From NCBI GenBank assembly GCA_050012355.1, contig JBEKHI010000060.1, forward strand, positions 1 to 27,529: a DNA stretch of 27,529 nucleotides, read 5' to 3'. The position numbers and the translations under genes are program-made. Position 1 is the first letter of the stretch. The number at the start of each line of letters is the position of its first letter. Below are positions 17,277 through 23,438 of the stretch, piece by piece. The DNA is from JBEKHI01 sp050012355. Lineage in GTDB: Bacteria; Actinomycetota; Actinomycetes; Streptosporangiales; Streptosporangiaceae. Under the pieces are notes generated by a model that was not told the origin of the DNA, made no database searches, and saw only the letters and a program-made list of their open reading frames with translations.

Positions 17277-18236
17277 TCAGGGGGTGCGGAAGGTGTGGCG
17301 GTAGTCGTTGGGGGTGGTGGAGCGCCAGGCGCGGAAGTGGTGGCGGAAGACGGTTACGCTGCCGAAACCGCAGCGGTCGGCGATGGCCTCTATGGTGTCG
17401 TCGGTGTCTTCTAGCAGGTGCTGGGCGAGCAGGATGCGCTGGCCGGTGAGCCAGCGCTGCGGGGTGGTGCCGGTCTCCTGGGTGAACCGGCGGGCGAACG
17501 TGCGCGGCGACATGTGGGCCCGGGCCGCCATCTCCGCCACCGAGACCGAGCGCTTCAGGTCCCCGACCAGCCAGTCGAGCAGTTCCGACAGTGCGCCGTC
17601 GCCGGGTACCGGGACTGGCTGGTCGACGAACTGGGCCTGGCCGCCGTCCCGGTGCGGCGGGACCACCATGCGCCGCGCGATGCCGTTGGCCACCCGCGAG
17701 CCCTGCTCCTTGCGCACCAGGTACAGGCAGGCGTCGATACCGGCCGCCGTTCCGGCGCTGGTGAACACCGGGTCCTCGTCGACGTAGAGCACGTCAGGAT
17801 CGACCTTGGCCATCGGGTAACGGCGGGCCAGTTCCCTCGTGTACCGCCAGTGGGTCGTGCACCGCCGGCCGTCGAGCAGCCCCGCCTCGCCGAGGACGAA
17901 GGCCCCGCTGCACACGCTGAGTACCCGGCTCCCCCGGGCCACCGCGTCGCGCAACGCGGCGAGGAACTCCTCCGGGAGCGGCGTGCCCTCCAGTCGCTCA
18001 TCACCGATGGCGGGGATCCCGATCAGGTCCGCGCCGCGCAGCCGCTCGAGGCCGTGCTCGGCGTGCAGTGTGAATCCGTTATAGGACCGTATCGGCCCGG
18101 GCTCCCCCGCGACCACGGCAAAGTCATAGACAGGTAGCCCCTCTTCGCTCCGGTCGATGCCAAAGACCTCGCAGAGCACGCCGAACTCGAACGGGTGGAA
18201 GCCGTTGAGCACCACGGCGACAACGTTTCGCAGCAT
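17277..18236 (-). CDS. GlxA-like AraC regulator with DJ-1/PfpI domain
   Basis: The 319-residue protein joins a DJ-1/PfpI-type amidotransferase-like domain (residues 1-175) to a C-terminal AraC double helix-turn-helix (about 215-315). The nucleophile-elbow-like segment VLSVCSGAFVLGEAGLLDGR, with its cysteine, and the following TTHW are typical of the GlxA family. MAARAHMSPRTFARRFTQETG and CGFGSVTVFRHHFRAWRST form the DNA-binding part. The start is ATG at 18236. A plausible -10 box (CATACT on the minus strand) lies close to the start, suggesting a short leader. The target is probably nearby or itself, but the ligand is unknown. Confidence 0.93.
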   Translation of the reverse strand: MLRNVVAVVLNGFHPFEFGVLCEVFGIDRSEEGLPVYDFAVVAGEPGPIRSYNGFTLHAEHGLERLRGADLIGIPAIGDERLEGTPLPEEFLAALRDAVARGSRVLSVCSGAFVLGEAGLLDGRRCTTHWRYTRELARRYPMAKVDPDVLYVDEDPVFTSAGTAAGIDACLYLVRKEQGSRVANGIARRMVVPPHRDGGQAQFVDQPVPVPGDGALSELLDWLVGDLKRSVSVAEMAARAHMSPRTFARRFTQETGTTPQRWLTGQRILLAQHLLEDTDDTIEAIADRCGFGSVTVFRHHFRAWRSTTPNDYRHTFRTP

Positions 18237-18246
18237 GCGACCAGTA

Positions 18247-18281
18247 TGGCAGGATCTAGCGCGAGACTGGCATCACTGCCA
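18247..18281. promoter_or_regulatory. candidate operator between the GlxA-like gene and a small ORF
   Basis: The 81-base divergent gap contains the dyad TGGCA-TCAC-TGCCA (18268-18281) and one further TGGCA half-site (18247-18251). The dyad overlaps the expected -35 region of the regulator gene. A role as the regulator's own binding site is inferred. Confidence 0.4.
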
Positions 18282-18317
18282 CTGTGCCGCTGCCTTCCTG
18301 GCGCGCAGGATTGAAAC

Positions 18318-18548
18318 ATGAACCACAACAACCCCGTCGTCCGCGCGGCGCTAAGGGTCCGCGACATCATCAGCGAAATACAGTACGCGCAGCACTCTCT
18401 CGCCATCCGGCGGCTGGCCGTCGACCGGTACCTGCCCCGGCCCGACTCGCCGCCGGACACCTACGCCGAGTTCCTGGCGCGCACCCATGGCCCGATGTGG
18501 CACGAACCCGCTGCCCGTGAGCGCGGCACCGGACGGATGGTCGGTTAG
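18318..18548 (+). CDS. small hypothetical protein
   Basis: This 76-residue protein is soluble, rich in Arg and Pro, and has no membrane segment. It ends in RTHGPMWHEPAARERG. The ATG is preceded by AGGA at a seven-base spacing, and codon use follows the high-GC pattern, which supports translation. It is divergent from the GlxA-like regulator and could be its target. Its TAG overlaps the TAA of the convergent lipoprotein gene by two bases within TTAG. I know of no function. Confidence 0.65.
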   Translation: MNHNNPVVRAALRVRDIISEIQYAQHSLAIRRLAVDRYLPRPDSPPDTYAEFLARTHGPMWHEPAARERGTGRMVG

Positions 18549-19558
18549 CTCGCGCCAACCGTCCTCATCGGTCCGCCGGGGTTCACGCCGACCAGCGTCG
18601 TCAGCGCCCGCACCTGGGTCGCGAACTGGGCGGCGTTGCCGAGCTCAACAGCCGGCCCGCTGCCGATGACCAGGCTGACCGTCCCGCAGCCTTCCGAATT
18701 CACGGTGGCGGTGGCGACCGTCTTGCCAGCCGTACCGTCCCGGAATATCAGTCGCAGCGGCGCCATGAGCTGCATCGGGCAGACCCACGCCCCGCTACTG
18801 GCCGTCGGGTAGAGCGGCAGCCCGTTGACCAGGGCGACGAGCTTGCGCACCAGGGCCGGCGACGTCACCGCCTTGGTGTCGCCGACGCTGATAGGTCCAG
18901 ACGCCCGGGCCTCGGCGACGGTCACCTCGGTCACGGTGGACGGTACGCGCTGCGCGTCGGTCCTGGCCTGTTGCCACGCGTCCTGCGCGTCCACCCGGAT
19001 GACGGTCTGGCCAGCGCTCACGCTGACGGCCGAGACCAGCAGCACCCGGGCAGGAAGCGTGCCGGCCACCGCCGGAAGAGCGAACTCGTCGTACGAGATG
19101 GTGGCGGGAGCCGACCCGGAGGTCCCAGCGACGTACGGGGTCATGACGATGCCGCCGACGGTACCGGAGGAGAGCAGCGTGAACTTGCTCGGCAGATGCG
19201 TCTTTACCCAGCTCAGCGCGGTGTCTGGCGTCCCGGCCAGCTGCCAGTAGGACGTGTCGTCGATCTGGCCCGCGGTCAGCGTGACCTTGTTGAGCGACGC
19301 GGCGTCGGACGGGACCCGCGCGAGCCGCCGCGCGCCGGGCGGCGCCACGAACGACGCGAGATTCGCCGCCGCGTCCGCCTCGGCGCGTTGCTTGGGTGTC
19401 TCGTGCGACACCGTGGACACGGCGGACCCGGAGGCCGTGGATCCGGACGAACCGGATTCATTAGCCGTGGCGCACGCGGTCAACGCGCACACCGCGATAA
19501 CCGACAGCGCCGCCAGGAAAGGCTTCGGGCCCGATGAGGTCAGCCGAACGATGCTCAT
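18545..19558 (-). CDS. putative secreted lipoprotein, function unknown
   Basis: Starting at the ATG at 19558 gives 337 residues, with a basic N-terminus, a hydrophobic helix and the lipobox LTAC at about residues 24-27 (FLAALSVIAVCALTACATAN), followed by a Ser/Gly/Thr linker. An upstream in-frame start at 19768 would bury the signal peptide and overlap the FUSC gene, so it is rejected. The mature part has several beta-rich segments and no recognised domain. It is divergent from the FUSC gene, with 88 bases between them. Confidence 0.8.
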   Translation of the reverse strand: MSIVRLTSSGPKPFLAALSVIAVCALTACATANESGSSGSTASGSAVSTVSHETPKQRAEADAAANLASFVAPPGARRLARVPSDAASLNKVTLTAGQIDDTSYWQLAGTPDTALSWVKTHLPSKFTLLSSGTVGGIVMTPYVAGTSGSAPATISYDEFALPAVAGTLPARVLLVSAVSVSAGQTVIRVDAQDAWQQARTDAQRVPSTVTEVTVAEARASGPISVGDTKAVTSPALVRKLVALVNGLPLYPTASSGAWVCPMQLMAPLRLIFRDGTAGKTVATATVNSEGCGTVSLVIGSGPAVELGNAAQFATQVRALTTLVGVNPGGPMRTVGAS

Positions 19559-19646
19559 GCCGGTTCGACGCGCACCACGGCGCGTACGGTTCCCATGACG
19601 GGGCGGCGAGTGGGAATCACCCACGTCGTTATGTAAAAAGGTGCTT

Positions 19647-21653
19647 GTGATCAAGCGCGAGACAGTCGTGCCCGATTGGCTGGCCGAGGTGGTGCGGCCC
19701 AAGCCAGCGCCGCCGCCCTGGCCTGCCATGCTGCGGGCCGCGCTCGCGATCTGCGTGCCGCTCGCCATCGGGATGGCGACGGGTCACCGGACACTGGGCC
19801 TGCTGCCGGCCATGGGCGGCCTGATCGGGGTCATGGTCGACCTGGGCGGCCCGTACCTGCTTCGCGTGCGCCGGGTGGGGGCGGCGGTGCTGTTCGGCGG
19901 GGCGCCGGGGCTGGTGATCGGCGAGGTGATCCACGGCCACGGCTGGATCACCGTGCTGGCGCTCGTTTTGGTGGCCGGGGTGTCCGCGGCGATGTCCACG
20001 CTCGGTGACATCGGATCCGTGACCGGGCTCCAGTTGCTGGTCTACGCATCGCTCGGACTCGGGCCGCTCGGCACGCTGCGGCCTTGGTGGCCACAGGCCG
20101 TCGAGTTCGTGATCGGCGGGCTGTGGGCGCTGGTGCTGATCGTGCCGGGATGGCTGCTCGAACCGCGTTCGGCCGAACAGCGAGCCGTCGCCAACGTTTA
20201 TCACGCGCTCGCGCGCGAACTGCGGGCCATCGGCACGCCGCGCGCGGTGACCGCGCGCAACGACGTGACCGCGGCGCTGAACACCGGCTACGACATGCTG
20301 CTCACCAGCCGGGCCTTCTCGGCCGGCCGGAGCAGGAGCCGGATGCGGCTGATCGCCGTACTGAACGTGAGCCACCTCGTCGCCGAGGCCACCATCACTT
20401 TGCGATCAGAACGCCGCAAGCCGCCCGCCCTGGTCACCGCGACTCTCGACCGGCTCGCGGACGCCGCCGCGGGCGATGGTCCGGTGCCACTGATCCCGCC
20501 GCCCTGGGGCACCTCGCCCGGGACCCGGGCACTACGCGACTCGCTGGTCCGGCTGGCGTCGCTGCTATCCGGCGGCGGCTATGCCGACCAGGCACCCGCC
20601 CCGCGGCCATCGATGCGCGACCGGCTCGAATCGGCCGCCGATCAGTTCCGGGTCGGGGCCATCGGCCAGACGTTCACGATCCGGCTGATGGCGTGCATCG
20701 GCGTCGCGGCCTACCTCAGCGAGGTGCTAGCCGTGCAGCGGTCGTACTGGGTGGTACTGACCACGGCAATCGTGCTCAAGCCCGACTACGGATCGGTGTT
20801 CGCCCGGGCACTGCAGCGTGGTATCGGCACCATCGTCGGTGCGGTGGTCGGCGCCGCGATCCTGGCGCTGGTTCCCTACGGTCCGTGGCTGCTCGTGCCG
20901 TTCGGCATCCTGGCGGCGTTGCTGCCCTACGGGCGGGCGCGGAACTTCGGGCTGTCCGCGACGTTCCTGACCCCGCTGGTCGTGCTGCTCATAGACATAC
21001 TCGAGCACACAGGATGGCGGCTCGCCGAGGCGCGACTGCTCGACACGGTGCTCGGCTGCGCCGTGGTCCTCGTGGTCGGCTACCTGCCGTGGCCGATGAG
21101 CTGGCACGCCCACCTGCCGGGGAAGCTGGCCTCCACGATGCGCGCGGTGGCCGCGTACTTGGAAGAGTCGCTGTCGGATCCGTCGGTCTCTGGCACATTC
21201 CCCGTCGTGAGCGACAGCGCGCCTCCTCCAGGACAGCGGGCCCGCATGCGCCGCCGGACGTACCGGGCTATCTCCGACCTGCGGGCGGAGTTCCAGCGGG
21301 TGATGTCGGAGCCCGCCGCCGTGAGCCGGCGCGCGTCGGCTCTGTGGCCCGCCGTGGTCGGGCTGGAAGACGTGACAGACGCGACCACCGCACTGGCGGT
21401 CGCGGTCAAGCGCGGCGCGCCCGCACCGTCAGCCGACGCGGTCCGGCAGCTCGCCAGGTCGCTCACGGCGGTCGCGGACGCGCTGGATTCCGGGTCTCCG
21501 CCGTCAGCCGAGAACGAGCCGCTGCCCTCGGACGAAGCCCTGCGCCCAGTGATCGACGCGGTCCGTACCGTATTCAGTGTGCTGACACCAAAAGATGGTC
21601 GGGCTGGCCGGATTCGAACCGGCGACCTCCGCGACCCAAACGCGGCGCGCTAG
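19647..21653 (+). CDS. FUSC family (fusaric acid resistance-like) membrane protein
   Basis: The protein has two hydrophobic blocks of about six helices each (residues about 20-150 and 350-490), separated by a soluble region and followed by a soluble C-terminal domain. This is the layout of FUSC/aromatic-acid exporter proteins. The segment RLMACIGVAAYLSEVLAVQRSYWVVLTTAIVLKPDYGSVFARALQRGIGT matches the FUSC repeat in several short pieces, such as YWVVLTTAIVLKPDYGS. I choose the GTG at 19647 because AAAAAGG lies five bases upstream; the GTG at 19641 overlaps that site. The last 19 codons (ending GRIRTGDLRDPNAAR) are antisense to tRNA-Pro. The substrate is unknown. Confidence 0.88.
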   Translation: MIKRETVVPDWLAEVVRPKPAPPPWPAMLRAALAICVPLAIGMATGHRTLGLLPAMGGLIGVMVDLGGPYLLRVRRVGAAVLFGGAPGLVIGEVIHGHGWITVLALVLVAGVSAAMSTLGDIGSVTGLQLLVYASLGLGPLGTLRPWWPQAVEFVIGGLWALVLIVPGWLLEPRSAEQRAVANVYHALARELRAIGTPRAVTARNDVTAALNTGYDMLLTSRAFSAGRSRSRMRLIAVLNVSHLVAEATITLRSERRKPPALVTATLDRLADAAAGDGPVPLIPPPWGTSPGTRALRDSLVRLASLLSGGGYADQAPAPRPSMRDRLESAADQFRVGAIGQTFTIRLMACIGVAAYLSEVLAVQRSYWVVLTTAIVLKPDYGSVFARALQRGIGTIVGAVVGAAILALVPYGPWLLVPFGILAALLPYGRARNFGLSATFLTPLVVLLIDILEHTGWRLAEARLLDTVLGCAVVLVVGYLPWPMSWHAHLPGKLASTMRAVAAYLEESLSDPSVSGTFPVVSDSAPPPGQRARMRRRTYRAISDLRAEFQRVMSEPAAVSRRASALWPAVVGLEDVTDATTALAVAVKRGAPAPSADAVRQLARSLTAVADALDSGSPPSAENEPLPSDEALRPVIDAVRTVFSVLTPKDGRAGRIRTGDLRDPNAAR

Positions 21654-21673
21654 CCAAGCTGCGCTACAGCCCG
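21596..21673 (-). tRNA. tRNA-Pro(UGG)
   Basis: The minus strand folds into a 78-base cloverleaf that includes an encoded CCA end. The acceptor stem CGGGCTG pairs with CAGCCCG, the T-arm has GGTTCGAATCC, and the anticodon loop TTTGGGT between CCGCG and CGCGG stems gives anticodon UGG, which reads proline codons. A -10-like TACACT stands upstream at 21684-21689. The gene overlaps the antisense 3' end of the FUSC reading frame by 58 bases. Confidence 0.97.
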
Positions 21674-21750
21674 TGCCTTGCCGAGTGTAACGGTTCCGGC
21701 ATCCCATTCGCGACGGCGGGCCACCGATTAGGTTCAAGGAGGTGCGAAGG

Positions 21751-22032
21751 GTGAGCGAGGACTTTCGCAGGGACTCACCGACCCTGCTCTCCTACAGCGC
21801 CACCTTGCTCGCTTGCGCCCAGGCGATCCTGTCCGAGCGGCACCGCGAATGGCGGGATCGCGCGCTGACCGAGGCCAATGTCGCGGCGGCCGGCTGCGCG
21901 GTGCTCGCCCCGCTGCTGCTCGGCAGCCTCGCCGATCACGTCGGATTGCACGCCGCATTCGCCGTCGAGCTCGTGCTCATCGGGGCATCCGGTCTCCTGC
22001 TGCTGCTCCGCCGTCGGACCGCCGAGGCCTAA
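21751..22032 (+). pseudogene. internally deleted MFS transporter remnant
   Basis: A 93-codon frame starts at GTG 21751, with a perfect AAGGAGG eight bases upstream. The centre, AQAILSERHREWRDRALTEAN followed by APLLLGSLADHVGLHAAF in pieces, resembles the central loop and seventh helix region of major facilitator proteins. The end LLLLLRRRTAEA resembles an MFS C-terminus. A working transporter needs about 400 residues and twelve helices; this has two or three. I read it as a gene that lost internal segments. An alternative is a small membrane protein that only resembles MFS. A palindrome follows five bases after the stop. Confidence 0.55.
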
Positions 22033-22036
22033 CCGC

Positions 22037-22085
22037 GGTCGATGTGACATCGACCGGTATAGAGCCCGGTCGATGTCACATCGAC
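22037..22085. repeat. palindromic element, arms GTCGATGTGACATCGACC
   Basis: The 18-base arm at 22038-22055 and its exact complement at 22068-22085 enclose a 12-base centre GGTATAGAGCCC, of which two base pairs extend the stem. Each arm is itself nearly palindromic (GTCGATGT / ACATCGAC), so the DNA can also form two small hairpins. It begins five bases after the MFS remnant stop. Its layout recalls the 52-bp elements (TATAG in the centre, 3' position), but the arms differ. Confidence 0.8.
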
Positions 22086-22493
22086 AGCCTGCGGCAGGTC
22101 GATGAACGGCCCGCGTTCGATTTCGTAGACGCCACCGGAAAGGTTCGTCAGTTCCTGCGAGGCAGCCAGGGAAGTCAAGAGGGTGTTTCGCCACTTATTG
22201 CAGGTCAGGCGCGCGGCGATCGTTCGGACAAAAGCCGCCCGACCCGGCATGCCGCACCAGCCGCGCGGCTCGCTTCACGGCGACATCTTCACGAATCGGG
22301 CATCCATGCCATTTCACCCTGCCACCGCGACCGACGATTGTGGGTGGTGCGGCCTTACCCCTACAAGAATGTGGGTAGTGCAGCACCGACCAGAATCACT
22401 CGGACCCAGGGGCGGCGGGACGGGTCGGAGCAACCGTGCGATATCCCGCCAAACCAGGCGGGTGCTGCGGCCCGGCGCGGGGGGAAGGCGGCC
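22086..22493. other. 408-base stretch without a recognisable gene
   Basis: No frame here gives a convincing protein on either strand. It includes an imperfect direct repeat TGTGGGTGGTGCGG (starting near 22339) and TGTGGGTAGTGCAG (near 22370). The base composition is locally less GC-rich around 22140-22400 than in neighbouring genes, which suggests decayed or foreign DNA. I see no transposase motif. Confidence 0.5.
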
Positions 22494-23096
22494 TCAGGTG
22501 CCGCGGACGCGGAGGCCGTCGAAGGCTACGGCGCAGACCGCTTCCGCTAGGCGAGCGCTGTCCTCGCCATGCGGCTTGTACCATTCCACGATCGAATTCA
22601 CCATGCCGAAAAGCAGCCGCGCGGCGACGCGGGGATCCACGTCGGCACGGATGTCGCCTTCCGCTTCGGCCTCCTTGACCAGGGTCGCGACGATCCGGTC
22701 GAACTCCCGCCGCCGCTCCAGCGCGCGCCGCTCCACGTCGGTGTTTCCCCGGACCCGGAGCAGCAGAGTCACATAGGGAAGCCGGTCGGCGAGGACCTCG
22801 ACGCTGCGGCGGACCAGTCGTTCCAGCTGCTGGATCGCGGGCTCCCCCGCTGCCTGAGCGTCGGCCACCGCCTCGAACAAGCCGTCGAGCGCACGGTCGA
22901 GCGCCATCCGCAGCAGGTCCTCTTTGCTGTCTACATGGTGGTAAATGGAGGACTTCGTTATCCCGAGCGCCTGCGAGAGCTGCTCCATGCTGGTGCCGTC
23001 GTAGCCGCGCTCGTTGAAGATGGTTACCGCCACCGACAGCACGGAGTCGAGATCGTGTCCTGGACGTCCGCGCCGGCGCGGCGCCGGGGCGGTCAT
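22494..23096 (-). CDS. paaR: TetR-family regulator, probable PaaR repressor
   Basis: The 200-residue product has an N-terminal TetR helix-turn-helix (about residues 17-62: VAVTIFNERGYDGTSMEQLS, then LGITKSSIYHHVDSKEDLL) and a helical ligand domain ending in VNSIVEWYKPHG, as in TetR repressors of aromatic acid loci. It is divergent from paaZ and is separated from it by two ACCGAA/TTCGGT dyads, the kind of site known for actinomycete PaaR. Phenylacetyl-CoA is the expected inducer by analogy. The ATG overlaps the stop of the truncated paaI in an ATGA, so translation would be coupled. Confidence 0.85.
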   Translation of the reverse strand: MTAPAPRRRGRPGHDLDSVLSVAVTIFNERGYDGTSMEQLSQALGITKSSIYHHVDSKEDLLRMALDRALDGLFEAVADAQAAGEPAIQQLERLVRRSVEVLADRLPYVTLLLRVRGNTDVERRALERRREFDRIVATLVKEAEAEGDIRADVDPRVAARLLFGMVNSIVEWYKPHGEDSARLAEAVCAVAFDGLRVRGT

Positions 23097-23260
23097 CCCG
23101 ACGCCAGCCGGTGGCTGCGGCCCCGGAACTCGGCGATGATCTCGGTGCCGCGGCGCACCGTGACGTCGTACAGCCCCGACCGGCCGAACAGGACCCGCGA
23201 CGCCTGGTCAGAAGCCATCATCGCCGCGACCGCGGCTGGCGGTTGTGACGTGTCACTCAC
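23093..23260 (-). pseudogene. paaI: internally deleted paaI-type thioesterase
   Basis: The 55-codon frame starts at GTG 23260. Residues 1-22 (VSDTSQPPAAVAAMMASDQA) look like the start of a PaaI hotdog thioesterase. Residues 25-55 (GRSGLYDVTVRRGTEIIAEF, then RGRS) look like its last strands. About 80 central residues, including the HGG active-site region, are missing, so no thioesterase activity is expected. PaaI normally hydrolyses stalled phenylacetate-pathway CoA thioesters. The stop overlaps the TetR gene start by four bases, so the remnant still forms an operon leader for the repressor. Confidence 0.6.
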
Positions 23261-23270
23261 CCCTGAAATA

Positions 23271-23294
23271 TTACCGAACATTCGGTCAATAATA
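23271..23294. promoter_or_regulatory. PaaR-type operator 1 and minus-strand promoter
   Basis: The dyad ACCGAACATTCGGT (23273-23286) is embedded in the context TTA-dyad-CAATAAT shared with operator 2. On the minus strand, TATTAT (23289-23294) is a plausible -10 box for paaI-paaR, with the dyad just downstream where a repressor would block initiation. The regulator assignment follows from location and similarity to known PaaR sites. Confidence 0.7.
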
Positions 23295-23323
23295 TCGTCG
23301 TTGCCGACGCCAAGAGGAGCGGA

Positions 23324-23389
23324 ATGACTGACGTGTACGTGGTCGACGGCGTGAGCCAAGGGCTTTTACAGCTGGGACAGCTAGTATAA
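23324..23389 (+). pseudogene. 5' remnant of a thiolase gene (21 codons)
   Basis: A strong AGAGGAGCGGA precedes the ATG at 23324. The first ten residues, MTDVYVVDGV, are the usual start of acetyl-CoA acyltransferases of the PaaJ/PcaF type, which perform the last thiolytic steps of phenylacetate degradation. The frame then changes character (SQGLLQLGQLV) and stops at 23387-23389, inside what looks like the paaZ promoter. I read this as a thiolase gene lost by deletion whose translation start survived. It could also act as a leader peptide. Confidence 0.5.
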
Positions 23390-23418
23390 GATGAATTACC
23401 GAATGTTCGGTCAGTAAT
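23385..23418. promoter_or_regulatory. paaZ -10 box and PaaR-type operator 2
   Basis: TATAAG (23385-23390) is followed by the dyad ACCGAATGTTCGGT (23398-23411), which would cover the transcription start. The dyad and its flanks (ATT before, CAGTAAT after) match operator 1 closely. The paaZ ribosome site GAGAGGAG lies just downstream. Confidence 0.7.
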
Positions 23419-23438
23419 GATCTGAGAGGAGCGCGTTC

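Noticed and set aside
19559..19768. Upstream start extending the lipoprotein by 70 residues
   Set aside because: It would place the lipobox signal in the middle of the protein and overlap the divergent FUSC gene; the ATG at 19558 gives a normal signal peptide.
21596..21673. tRNA-Pro as an integration site for a mobile island
   Set aside because: I found no second copy of the tRNA 3' end and no integrase in the window.
20084..21754. Long plus-strand frame of 556 codons
   Set aside because: It is an Arg/Pro/Gly-rich shadow of the FUSC gene in another frame and runs through the tRNA.
22183..22493. Possible insertion-sequence remains in the gap before the TetR gene
   Set aside because: Only an imperfect 14-base direct repeat is present; no transposase motif or terminal inverted repeat could be shown.
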